DNA of 46,033 nucleotides from an uncultured Alphaproteobacteria bacterium (lineage in GTDB: Bacteria; Pseudomonadota; Alphaproteobacteria; Rhodobacterales; Rhodobacteraceae), in assembly GCA_902584635.1 (NCBI GenBank), contig CACIAQ010000011.1, forward strand, positions 1 through 46,033, read 5' to 3'. The translations under genes and the position numbers were made by a program. The notes below the pieces were generated by a model. It was not told where the DNA came from. It ran no database searches and saw only the letters and a program-made list of their open reading frames with translations. Each line of letters begins with the position of its first letter. Position 1 is the stretch's first letter. Shown here piece after piece: positions 14,107-22,775 of the stretch.

Positions 14107-15630
14107 TTAACTAAGGCTATCTAAAGTGCTGAGTTCTCTTCTCATGATTTTTCCTGTACTAGTCTTTGGAACATCCATTACAAATTGAATTTTTCTGGGG
14201 CATTTGTAAGCTGCTAGCTCTTCCCGACAAAAGGCAATCATCTCTTCCTCGGTAGCTTGTTCACCTTCTTTTAAGACGATGTAAGCCTTTGCAATTTCTC
14301 CCTTAAGCTTGTCGCTTTGTTTCCCAACAGCAGCAAGTGCTACTTTTGGATTGGCAGCTAAAACTCTCTCTATTTCTGCAGGGTAAACATTATAGCCTCC
14401 TGTTATTATCATGTCTTTTTTTCTATCAACGATATAAACACAACCGTCTTGATCCATCTTAGCCAAATCACCTGAGTGTAACCACCCATCCGGTTCTAAC
14501 GTCTCCCGAGTTTTTTCTTCATCACCAAAATAGCCCATCATAGTTATAGGGCCTTTAACCATAAGTTCCCCCACTTCGCCCATATCCATTTCTTTTGAGC
14601 AATCATCTACATCTGCAATTTTTAAATTACAATAGGGGATCGCACATCCAATTGATCCATGTTTGTTAGGACCTAAAAGTGGAAATGTTGCTCCCAGTCC
14701 AGCTATTTCAGTCATTCCCCAAAGTTCTATTAAAGGCACTTTAAACTCTTTTTCTACCGCAGTCATCGTAGCAACCGGCATTGTTTGACCACCAACATAG
14801 CATCGCTTTAAACTAGACAAGTCAGAATTTTTAATATTAGGGCTATTTAACATGAACATGTACATTGTCGGGACACCATCAAAAATGGTTGCCTTGTAAG
14901 ATTTTATTGATGCAAAAACTTCATCTATGTCAAAAGTTTTATGTAAAATTAGTTTAGTTCCAAACATCATCATTCCAGTCATTAAAACATTTGCATAGAC
15001 GTGTGGACAGGGTAGAGCGCTGACAACAATATCATCTGGTCCTCTCATATGAAGTTGGCTCATCATACTTCCGTTCAGTATCACAGCTTCATGTGATTGC
15101 ATTGCGCCTTTTGGATGACCTGTTGTTCCAGAGGTATATGCTATTGTAGATAAGTCTCCAGGAGATACGTTTGGCTCCTTTTTAATAGAAAAATTTCTGG
15201 TTAAAATCGAGCCAAATGATTGAATATCATTGGTTTTTTTGCCAAAAGATATAATGTTTACAACTTGCGTATGTTTTCTTATGTCTTCAAGAGCTTGAAT
15301 TTTGTCTTCTGAACAAATAATTGTTTTTGCTCCGCAATCATTCACAACATAAATTATTTCAGAAGGCGTCAACATGGTGTTTACAGGATTGATAACGGCT
15401 CCAATCCTTGCGATAGCAAAATAACTAACAATCCATTCCCAACTATTTGACGCATAAAGAGTTACTACGTCTTTCTCTTTAACGCCCATCGATATTAAGC
15501 CTGCACCAAATTTTTCAACCATATTGTGTAACTCTCGAAACGAGAAACTTTGTTCATCAAAAATAAGTGCTTCCTTTTCACCAAACTTTTTGGCCGCGTG
15601 CTCTGAAAGTAACCCAAGGTGACCCAACAT
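14107..15630 (-). CDS. Acyl-CoA synthetase (AMP-forming), fatty-acid or aromatic-acid CoA ligase family
   Basis: About 507 residues, a normal length. The adenylate-forming motifs are in order: the P-loop-like 'AYTSGTTGHPKGAMQSH', 'ELWGMTEIAGLG', 'GWLHSGDLAKMD', the hinge 'DRKKDMIITGGYNVYPAEIE' and the C-terminal catalytic Lys in 'PKTSTGKIMRREL'. It activates a carboxylic acid with ATP and joins it to CoA in the cytoplasm; the acid is not predictable. ATG 15630 is chosen because GGAG lies 8 nt upstream and family members start 'LGxLL'; an ATG at 15657 is in frame. A second ligase is transcribed divergently 150 bp away. Confidence 0.88.
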   Translation of the reverse strand: MLGHLGLLSEHAAKKFGEKEALIFDEQSFSFRELHNMVEKFGAGLISMGVKEKDVVTLYASNSWEWIVSYFAIARIGAVINPVNTMLTPSEIIYVVNDCGAKTIICSEDKIQALEDIRKHTQVVNIISFGKKTNDIQSFGSILTRNFSIKKEPNVSPGDLSTIAYTSGTTGHPKGAMQSHEAVILNGSMMSQLHMRGPDDIVVSALPCPHVYANVLMTGMMMFGTKLILHKTFDIDEVFASIKSYKATIFDGVPTMYMFMLNSPNIKNSDLSSLKRCYVGGQTMPVATMTAVEKEFKVPLIELWGMTEIAGLGATFPLLGPNKHGSIGCAIPYCNLKIADVDDCSKEMDMGEVGELMVKGPITMMGYFGDEEKTRETLEPDGWLHSGDLAKMDQDGCVYIVDRKKDMIITGGYNVYPAEIERVLAANPKVALAAVGKQSDKLKGEIAKAYIVLKEGEQATEEEMIAFCREELAAYKCPRKIQFVMDVPKTSTGKIMRRELSTLDSLS

Positions 15631-15781
15631 TTTTTTTCTCCATTGATTATTAATCATTTCTTAACGTATAGGCTTAAATTTTAACATAGCTGAGAAAAGT
15701 CTGCTAACCAAAAAAATCTGATAAAAACTTTTAAAAATAAAGTTGTTGAAATTATAGTGTCTTTTGATTTTTAATCGGTAA

Positions 15782-17254
15782 ATGGAAATGAATTTTAAAG
15801 CTACTACTGTTCTCGATCTATTATTTCATGCAGCGAATAATAATCCGTTCAAAACATACTGTAAGACTGCTTGTCATCAATTTACTTATCAACATTTTAT
15901 CGCTGCGTGCATTAAACTTTCAAAGGAGATCGCTTATAAAAAAATAAAAAATGAGCCAATTGGAATACTTCTCCCAAATTCTATTCTATTTTTAATCTCT
16001 TACTTTGCCATTCTTATCTCTGGAAACAGACCTGCATTATTCAATTATCTGTTACCTGATATTGCCTTAGGTAAGCTGATAGATAATTTAGAGCCATCAC
16101 TACTAATTTCGGATAAAGCACTTCCACAAGAAGATAGTATAACCGTGAAGATAGAAGACTATCTAAATATAGAAGCATCAAATATAAATGAATCGGATTT
16201 TCGATGTGAAAGTGCCGAAGTAGGAGCTATCTTATTTTCTGGTGGTACAACCGGTATTCCCAAGCAAATTAATCATTCGCATAAATGTATAACTTCGATG
16301 GTTGATCGAATGGAGTGGGGATGGCCAACAACGCCTAACGAAAAGTGGCTAGTTGTAGCGCCATTTACGCATATCTATGGGTTTCTTACTGGCGTGACCA
16401 ACCCACTATTAAAGTCTGGTACCGTATTTATACCAGAAGTATTTGACCCAAATCTTATAGTTGAAAAACTCAGCAGCGAAGAAATTACTGTATTTGGTGG
16501 AGGTCCCCCAGCTATATACCAAGCTTTACTTTCTGTGGAAAAATTTGAAAAAAGTCAGATACCTCGTTTAAGGGTATGCCCTGGTGGAGGGGCACCATTT
16601 CCTATAGCTGTTCATAAAATGTGGAAAGAAAAAACTGGAATACCAATTTATGAGGGATACGGTATGACTGAAATTGCTCCTATATCCGTAAATACAGTTG
16701 AAAATGGCACCAAACTAGGTTCAGCAGGCAAAGCAGTTCCTGATACCTTAATTGAGATTGTCGATATTGAAACGGGAAGGCAAGTTTTGAAATCTGGTGA
16801 GGTAGGCGAAATTCGAGTAAAAGGCCCGCATATGATGCTAGAATATGAGGGAAATAGTAAGGAAACTAAAACGACTATAAGGGATGGATTTATTTATACC
16901 GGTGATATTGGAGTTATAGATAGCAAAGGATTTTTATCTATAACAGATAGAAAGAAAGATGTAATATTTGTGAAAGGCTTCAATGTATTTCCTCGAGAAA
17001 TTGAAGAACATTTGATGTCTCAATCTAATATTTCTTCCGTTTGTGTTGTTGGCAAACAGGATGACCGAAGCGGTGAGACGCCTGTTGCGTTCATCACGCT
17101 TAAATCTCATGTAGATACGTTTATTATTAAGAAATTTTGTGAGGATACTATGCTACCCTATAAGGTTCCCTCACAATTCATAGTTTTAGAAGACTTACCA
17201 TTAACCCCGGCAAAAAAAGTAGATAGAGTATCATTGAAAGATAGGTTGTTATGA
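15782..17254 (+). CDS. Acyl-CoA synthetase-like adenylate-forming enzyme, second and divergent
   Basis: 490 residues with recognisable motifs: 'ILFSGGTTGIPKQINHSH', 'YEGYGMTEIAPIS', 'GFIYTGDIGVID', 'DRKKDVIFVKGFNVFPREIE' and 'LTPAKKVDRVSLKDRLL'. The last block keeps a lysine in the position of the catalytic one but departs from the usual 'PKTxxGK'. The N-terminal 140 residues are more diverged than in its neighbour. The role is likely activation of an unknown carboxylic acid to acyl-CoA. It is transcribed away from the first ligase, so the two probably share a regulatory region (15631-15781). Its end converges on the dehydratase gene, 22 bp away. Confidence 0.82.
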   Translation: MEMNFKATTVLDLLFHAANNNPFKTYCKTACHQFTYQHFIAACIKLSKEIAYKKIKNEPIGILLPNSILFLISYFAILISGNRPALFNYLLPDIALGKLIDNLEPSLLISDKALPQEDSITVKIEDYLNIEASNINESDFRCESAEVGAILFSGGTTGIPKQINHSHKCITSMVDRMEWGWPTTPNEKWLVVAPFTHIYGFLTGVTNPLLKSGTVFIPEVFDPNLIVEKLSSEEITVFGGGPPAIYQALLSVEKFEKSQIPRLRVCPGGGAPFPIAVHKMWKEKTGIPIYEGYGMTEIAPISVNTVENGTKLGSAGKAVPDTLIEIVDIETGRQVLKSGEVGEIRVKGPHMMLEYEGNSKETKTTIRDGFIYTGDIGVIDSKGFLSITDRKKDVIFVKGFNVFPREIEEHLMSQSNISSVCVVGKQDDRSGETPVAFITLKSHVDTFIIKKFCEDTMLPYKVPSQFIVLEDLPLTPAKKVDRVSLKDRLL

Positions 17255-17276
17255 ATATCGCGTCTCGGAATGCGAA

Positions 17277-18239
17277 TTAAGACTTTGCAGATATCAAAGT
17301 GAAATGTTCATCCATATTTATATTTCTTCCACACATAAGAGCTATGGAAGGTCCAGTGGGTTTGAACTGCTTATTCAAGAGCGATGCAATTGCTACCGCT
17401 CCAGCCCCCTCAACAATTTGCGACTCATGCCAATAGGCATAGTGAATCCCATCTGCAATTTCTTCTTCGCTTACGAGAACTATCTCATCAACCAACTGCT
17501 TTGTAAGTTCGAAAGTGTACTTATTATCAAGACCAATACCTCCTGTTAGGGCATCAGCTAGGCTTTTTTCTTCTTTAACAAAAATTGGTTTTCCGGCTTT
17601 TTGTGACTCATACATCGCAGCACCCTTGTCCATCGAAACTCCAATTACTTTTAAATTTCGGTTCAGCTCTTTTAAGGCCTTGGCCACTCCACAGATCAGT
17701 CCACCCCCAGATAAGGGGACAAAAGCAAAATCTAGCTCAGGAATTTGTCGATGAATCTCCAGCCCTAAAGTTCCTTGACCCGCTATTACATCAATATTAT
17801 CAAACGGAGAGACGTAGGTCATCCCCTCCTCAATTGAAAGTCTATCAGCTTCTAGTTGTGCTTCATCTTGATTCGTGCCAATTAATCTTACTTCGGCACC
17901 CAGCGCTTTTATTCCCTCAATCTTATTACTAGGAACAACTTTGGACATGCATATAATACATCTTATTTTCATCAAATTAGCAGCAAAAGCTAGGCCCCGG
18001 CCATGGTTTCCGGTAGACAACGCTACGACTCCTGCCTTTTTTTGTGCTGGGTTCAGGTTTGATATTGCATTAATCGCACCCCTGATTTTAAAGCTGCCTG
18101 TTATTTGTTGATTTTCTAACTTCAAATATATACGTTTTCCAACAGCCTTTGATAGAGTCTGAGATTGGACCACTGGGGTAGTGACTGTATGCTTAGAAAC
18201 TATTTTCTCTGCACGTACTATATCTTCGAATAAAAGCAT
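17277..18239 (-). CDS. PLP-dependent threonine/serine dehydratase-like enzyme, EutB-like subgroup
   Basis: 320 residues, fold-type II PLP enzyme. Lys51 in 'GSFKIRGAIN' is the Schiff-base lysine and 'SGGGLICG' is the phosphate-binding glycine loop. There is no C-terminal ACT regulatory domain, so it is a catabolic type rather than IlvA. Several stretches ('TGNHGRGLAFAA', 'DNIDVIAGQGTLGLEI', 'GGIGLDNKYTFEL', 'VEGAGAVAIASLL', 'GRNINMD') resemble the hydroxyectoine-utilisation dehydratase EutB as I recall it. No other ectoine genes are present, so the substrate is open: threonine, serine or a hydroxylated amino acid. GGAG lies about 10 nt before the ATG. It diverges from the 3-hydroxyisobutyrate dehydrogenase-like gene. 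Confidence 0.82.
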   Translation of the reverse strand: MLLFEDIVRAEKIVSKHTVTTPVVQSQTLSKAVGKRIYLKLENQQITGSFKIRGAINAISNLNPAQKKAGVVALSTGNHGRGLAFAANLMKIRCIICMSKVVPSNKIEGIKALGAEVRLIGTNQDEAQLEADRLSIEEGMTYVSPFDNIDVIAGQGTLGLEIHRQIPELDFAFVPLSGGGLICGVAKALKELNRNLKVIGVSMDKGAAMYESQKAGKPIFVKEEKSLADALTGGIGLDNKYTFELTKQLVDEIVLVSEEEIADGIHYAYWHESQIVEGAGAVAIASLLNKQFKPTGPSIALMCGRNINMDEHFTLISAKS

Positions 18240-18320
18240 TCTTACTATTCTCCGGTTATCGGTCTATTATTTCAATATATCTTGGTTTTTATTATGGCTT
18301 TTTTTTGATACGATAACAAT

Positions 18321-19178
18321 ATGATCTCAAAAAGCTTCAAAGAGGATATTTTAAATGAGAAAATAGGTTTGGCTGGCTGTGGAAATATGGGCTTACCTAT
18401 GCTTAATTCAATGTTATCAAAAAATATTGATGCAAAGGGATATGATATTGAAAGAAAGACATCTTTATTAGACCTAGGAAAAGACTTTTTAACTTCTAAG
18501 AAGAAGTTTCTTAATGATAGGAATATTATAATTAGTGTAGTTAGAGATGCATCAGATACCATAGAATTATGTCAAGGAAACAATGGGTTGTTTGAGCAGC
18601 AATCTAGTAAAGTGCTAATTATTGCTTCAACACTATCTCCAAGGTTTATGATGGATTTAAAAAGAAAGGCACCCGAAAACATTACGATCATTGATGCCCC
18701 CATGTCTGGTGCAACAATAGCTGCTAATGAAGCAACACTGACTTTTATGGTTGGGTCCGAAAAAAACTTTTTCAATTATATCAAGCCTCTCTTAAGATTG
18801 ATGGGTACGAGAATAAATCATATTGGCAATTATGGATCAGGTATGATGGTGAAAGTTCTTAATAATTTCATTGCGGCTAGCTCTATTGTGTCCGTTAGGC
18901 ATGTTTTGCATCAGGCTCAAAAGTTTGAGCTTGATATAGATTCTTTGTTCAAGACTATTGACACTTCTTCTGGTCAAACTTGGTTTGGTACAAACAGGGC
19001 AGATATAGACTGGTTTAAAGAAAAGTTTGAAAATGATAATACTATGGGAATTCTTAAAAAAGATGTGGAGGCGTATGTTGATGCCTTTGAAAATGAATCT
19101 GAATTGGACAATTTTGTGTCCGGTGAACTTAGTGCCTCTATTATCAAAGCTTTAAAAAATATGCCAATAACAAAATGA
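18321..19178 (+). CDS. 3-hydroxyisobutyrate dehydrogenase-like NAD(P)-dependent beta-hydroxyacid dehydrogenase
   Basis: 285 residues. Rossmann motif 'GLAGCGNMGLPM' lies at about 16-27, the substrate-binding 'DAPMSGATIAANEATLTFMV' at 125-144, and the catalytic Lys178 in 'GMMVKVLNNF'. The C-terminal helical domain is complete. The family oxidises or reduces beta-hydroxyacids such as 3-hydroxyisobutyrate or tartronate semialdehyde; the substrate is unknown. A HAD-family gene follows after 31 bp on the same strand, so the two are probably co-transcribed. Confidence 0.85.
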   Translation: MISKSFKEDILNEKIGLAGCGNMGLPMLNSMLSKNIDAKGYDIERKTSLLDLGKDFLTSKKKFLNDRNIIISVVRDASDTIELCQGNNGLFEQQSSKVLIIASTLSPRFMMDLKRKAPENITIIDAPMSGATIAANEATLTFMVGSEKNFFNYIKPLLRLMGTRINHIGNYGSGMMVKVLNNFIAASSIVSVRHVLHQAQKFELDIDSLFKTIDTSSGQTWFGTNRADIDWFKEKFENDNTMGILKKDVEAYVDAFENESELDNFVSGELSASIIKALKNMPITK

Positions 19179-19209
19179 TCAATTAGGAGTTTTTTTAGGG
19201 ATTAATAAA

Positions 19210-19926
19210 ATGAACAAAATTAAAGCGCTTACTTTCGATACGGGTGGAACAATACTCGACTGGCACGCAGGTTTTAGAGATGCATTAAAGATAGTTGGTG
19301 ATAAATATAATTATAAAAGAGATTGGGCTTCCCTGAGTAATGAACTTAGAAGAAGAAGTCTTAAGTCAATGCTGAATTTAGGCGAAAATGAGCCACCACA
19401 ATATAATTTTGATGACGCTCATAGGTTTATTTTAGAAGAACTAATCAAGGAAAACAATTTAACAAATTTTACTAAAGAAGACATCCAATATATTGCTTAC
19501 GAAACCGTTCACAATCTAAAGTGTTGGGAGGATTTCCCTGACACACTCCCTAAATTGAAAAAAAAGTTAATAGTATGTTCATTTACTATACTTAGTTATC
19601 GTATAATCATCGACACTGCACGAAAAAACTCTCTTAGTTGGGATGCAGTATTTTCTTGTGAAGGCATTAAAAAATATAAACTTTTGCCGGAAGCATACAA
19701 CACTGTAATTGGGCACCTTCAACTCAAACCTGAGCAGTGCATGATGGTTGCTTGCCACAATTTTGATTTAGACGCAGCAAAGCGCGTAGGTTTTAAAACA
19801 GCCTTTGTAAAAAGACCAGATGAATGGGGAGATGAGGGACCGCCAGACCCAATTCCAAATCCTAGACATGATTTAATAGCTGAGGACTTCCCCGATTTGC
19901 TTGTAAAAATTGAAGAGTTTGTGTAG
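19210..19926 (+). CDS. HAD-superfamily hydrolase, type II haloacid dehalogenase-like
   Basis: 238 residues. Motif I 'FDTGGTILDW' keeps the nucleophile Asp10, but the second Asp of phosphatases is Gly12, as in haloacid dehalogenase-like members rather than sugar phosphatases. Motif II is 'VCSFTILS' and motif III Lys lies in 'KKYKLLPEAYNTV'. Motif IV 'MVACHNFDLDAAKRVGFKTA' continues into 'FVKRPDEWGDEG', the pattern typical of type II dehalogenases. Whether it removes halide or phosphate cannot be decided. It lies 31 bp behind the dehydrogenase gene and converges on the iron-sulfur subunit gene. A 7-bp AT-rich inverted repeat (19940-19957) sits between the two stops. Confidence 0.78.
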   Translation: MNKIKALTFDTGGTILDWHAGFRDALKIVGDKYNYKRDWASLSNELRRRSLKSMLNLGENEPPQYNFDDAHRFILEELIKENNLTNFTKEDIQYIAYETVHNLKCWEDFPDTLPKLKKKLIVCSFTILSYRIIIDTARKNSLSWDAVFSCEGIKKYKLLPEAYNTVIGHLQLKPEQCMMVACHNFDLDAAKRVGFKTAFVKRPDEWGDEGPPDPIPNPRHDLIAEDFPDLLVKIEEFV

Positions 19927-19961
19927 GTATTTTTCCGACGATTTTTTTCTAAAAATCAAGA

Positions 19962-20690
19962 TTACTTCTCTGCTATTTTCTTTGAGGCATTTATCAGTGG
20001 ATTGACCACCTTGCCCTTTAGATCAATACCTATACCACATTTGCATCCTGGGCAATTTAGGCAAGTATCTAAACCAAGATTTACGGCTTGAGTAATAGCA
20101 TCATTTTTTTGTGAATTACTTGAGACTGGATCCATCACAATAGTTTGTAGCTTCAATAATGAAAAGGGGTTTCCGTACTCGTATCTTTCGTTACTTTCAC
20201 TTGGATCACTACTATTTTTTTCATGCATCGGACAATTATGAAGGCAGGCATAGCACTCTATGCAGGATGTAAGTTCGTGATAATCCTCTGAGGCATCAAC
20301 ATTGAGATCATTTCCGCCTGAGTTTCTGTAAATCTTTCCTCTAAGCTGTCGAGATATCTGATCTCTTCTCACGACTAAATCTGTTATTACTGGTAGAGTT
20401 GACATCGCCTTTAATTTATCATTTTCTCTTACTACAGAACGACAAGCGATTCTCGGTAATCCGTTAATATCTATAGTGCAAACCCCACAGTTTCTTGCAC
20501 GACACCCATACCTAAAAGCGAGGTCAGGAAGTTTTGTTTCTTGCGCTTGAAGCAAAACATCAAGTGCCATGGGTTTTTCTCTATCATGTCTTTTTTTATA
20601 TTTAAAGTTCACGGGCATATCTTTACCCTCTGAGTGGGTAACGATGGTGACATTAAGATATTGTCTATCCTTAGTCTCTTTTTTAGTCAT
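19962..20690 (-). CDS. Succinate dehydrogenase/fumarate reductase-like iron-sulfur subunit with an atypical last cluster
   Basis: 242 residues. The N-terminal plant-type ferredoxin domain binds a [2Fe-2S] cluster through Cys63, 68, 71 and 83. Cys143, 146, 149 and 153 ('CIECYACLHNCP') give the usual [4Fe-4S] pattern. The second bacterial-ferredoxin motif is unusual: Cys210, 213, 216 and 218 ('CLNCPGCKCG') replaces the family's CxxxxxCxxxCP. The gene overlaps the flavoprotein gene by 4 bp (ATGA), so the two are translationally coupled. No membrane-anchor gene is next to them. The likely role is electron transfer between the flavin subunit and an unknown partner. Confidence 0.82.
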   Translation of the reverse strand: MTKKETKDRQYLNVTIVTHSEGKDMPVNFKYKKRHDREKPMALDVLLQAQETKLPDLAFRYGCRARNCGVCTIDINGLPRIACRSVVRENDKLKAMSTLPVITDLVVRRDQISRQLRGKIYRNSGGNDLNVDASEDYHELTSCIECYACLHNCPMHEKNSSDPSESNERYEYGNPFSLLKLQTIVMDPVSSNSQKNDAITQAVNLGLDTCLNCPGCKCGIGIDLKGKVVNPLINASKKIAEK

Positions 20691-22642
20691 AGTATTTTTC
20701 GATCTCCGAAAGCGGCCTCAACACTTCCTGGTTGAACAGTAATTGAAGATTTTTGAATATTCATGATTTTTTTATAACGTTTTTCTAGTACTCTATCTTT
20801 TAAGATCATTGGCATAAGTCTTAAAATCTTTGCTCCCAAGAACTTTTTTTGTTCTTCAAACTTAAACTTAATTAGTTTTTTAAATTCAGTTTGCTGCCTT
20901 GGTAATCGGGTAACATTTAAACCATTATTAACAAATCTTACAATCGTTGAATATGGCTTGGAAAAAAGTGAGATGTTGGGACAGTCAGCTCTTACATGGC
21001 CTCCTAGACTCCCATTTCTTTCTAGTGCGGCAAATGCCATAAGTTCTGCGGTATCAATCATGTTTTCAAGCTCAAGGTACTCAATTAAACCTTGATTCCA
21101 TTTAGTGCTATTTGAAATCTTGACATTTTTTAGCTTTTTTCTCGTTTTACTTACAAACAATTTAGTTTTATTCAGCCTCTCTTCATCTCTAATTGGCCCT
21201 AAATTTTCCCAACATTTTCTTTGGATCGTAAGCTTTATTCTTGAAGCGTGTAAATGACCTTTCTGTCCAATTAACGAATTAACTTTTTTGGCTTTTTCTA
21301 TAAACAATTTTTTATTTAAGCGGTTCATACCAGATATGTTTCGTGCGCGAAGAGCTGCATTCTTGCCGGCGCGCTGTCCAAAAACAGCTCCCTCTGTCAA
21401 CGAGGTAGACCCAAGTCTGTTTGCTCCAAAAAGACCTCCCATTGCTTGACCAGCAGCAAATAATCCTACTATTCCATCATTTTTCAATCCTTCTGATCCA
21501 CCTATAGAGCAACAATTCTCATCAACCCTTATTCCTCCCATCATATAGTGTGCACTCGGCCTAACCTCCCATAAGTCTTCACATTGGGATTCACTCTTAC
21601 TCATAGCCTGTCTTACATTGTTATAGGCTGACGGCAAACTTCCTTTTAGAAAATTCATAAAGTAAACCCCTGATTTAGGAGCTCTTTTGTTAGCCGTCAT
21701 GTCCAGATATGCACCACCATTCTTTGTCCCTCTTCCATCTTCAACGGCTTTCATTATTGCTGCAGAACATTCCGCTCGTGTTCTCAAATATACGCCATCC
21801 AAAATCACTTTTTTATTCTTATCTCTTAATACGCCCAAATAGCTCGCAGTAACTGGTTCACCTCCCAATAGTCCTTCAAAAGCAGGGGGAGATGTAAGGC
21901 AAAATGGTAAGAACTGTATTTGTTCCATATCTATTAATTCGGCGCCAGCGCGTGCGGCAATGGCATAACTATCACCAGTATTCCCTCTCATAGTATCGGT
22001 CTTTGGGAAATATATTGTTGACAGTCCTCCAGACGCAATAACAATCGAAGGACATACAACTGCTAATAGCTCACCTCTTTGAGCATCATAAATTAGTGCT
22101 CCAACAAATGATTTTGTATCATCTTTATTATTTTCAGTTATGATGTCTACTAACCAACAATCTTCTTTATAATCAATTTTTGCGTCCTTCACAATTGAGT
22201 TCCAATTTGCATGACCGAATGCTACTCCGCTATTTTTATGTCCTATACTCCTCCTCTTTGTATGCCCGCCCATCGGCAGAGGAAGTGGATCAGGGTTTTT
22301 CGTAATAGCAGAAATTTTAGGCCTTAGACCGTTAGCTCTCACTTTGTCATAGGCCGTTTGACTGTCTTTTGCAAAAGCAGATGTGATTTTAGCATCTGGA
22401 AGATCACCACCTGCTAATTGTAAATTTTCTGATAAAGTGTCTTCACTATCGTCCTCCGACCCAGATGCTCTAACAGTTGCAATCCCTTCAGAAATTTTTG
22501 TGTCAGATGCACTTAAAGGGTCTTTGGCTACCAATAGAACAGACGCCCCCATCTCTGAAGCAGTTTCGGCGGCATTTGATCCAGCGCCGCCCGAACCGAC
22601 TACCAGAACATCATACTGTTTCCAGACCAAATTTATTCGCAT
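20687..22642 (-). CDS. Fumarate reductase/succinate dehydrogenase/L-aspartate oxidase-like flavoprotein
   Basis: 651 residues. An FAD-binding Rossmann motif opens it ('YDVLVVGSGGAGSNAAETAS'). The dicarboxylate site shows 'MGGHTKRRSIGH' and 'RPSAHYMMGGIRVDE', the latter with the Arg and His expected in the catalytic motif. 'ANRLGSTSLTEGAVFGQRAG' is the second FAD-binding block. Near residue 45, where membrane SdhA proteins have the His that binds FAD covalently, the sequence is 'SASDTKISEGIATV' without His, so FAD is probably held non-covalently. With its coupled iron-sulfur subunit it forms a soluble or weakly membrane-bound two-subunit oxidoreductase. The substrate is likely a C4-type dicarboxylate or analogue. 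Neighbouring genes do not reveal the pathway. Confidence 0.82.
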   Translation of the reverse strand: MRINLVWKQYDVLVVGSGGAGSNAAETASEMGASVLLVAKDPLSASDTKISEGIATVRASGSEDDSEDTLSENLQLAGGDLPDAKITSAFAKDSQTAYDKVRANGLRPKISAITKNPDPLPLPMGGHTKRRSIGHKNSGVAFGHANWNSIVKDAKIDYKEDCWLVDIITENNKDDTKSFVGALIYDAQRGELLAVVCPSIVIASGGLSTIYFPKTDTMRGNTGDSYAIAARAGAELIDMEQIQFLPFCLTSPPAFEGLLGGEPVTASYLGVLRDKNKKVILDGVYLRTRAECSAAIMKAVEDGRGTKNGGAYLDMTANKRAPKSGVYFMNFLKGSLPSAYNNVRQAMSKSESQCEDLWEVRPSAHYMMGGIRVDENCCSIGGSEGLKNDGIVGLFAAGQAMGGLFGANRLGSTSLTEGAVFGQRAGKNAALRARNISGMNRLNKKLFIEKAKKVNSLIGQKGHLHASRIKLTIQRKCWENLGPIRDEERLNKTKLFVSKTRKKLKNVKISNSTKWNQGLIEYLELENMIDTAELMAFAALERNGSLGGHVRADCPNISLFSKPYSTIVRFVNNGLNVTRLPRQQTEFKKLIKFKFEEQKKFLGAKILRLMPMILKDRVLEKRYKKIMNIQKSSITVQPGSVEAAFGDRKIL

Positions 22643-22775
22643 CTTATACCCCAGTCAATATAAGCGACCAAACTTACTTAGTCTTTAAATATATTTAAAA
22701 AATACAATGTGGTCTAGTATTTTAGAAACGACATTGTTTATGAGCAATATGAACTATTAAAATCCCTTAAAAGAT

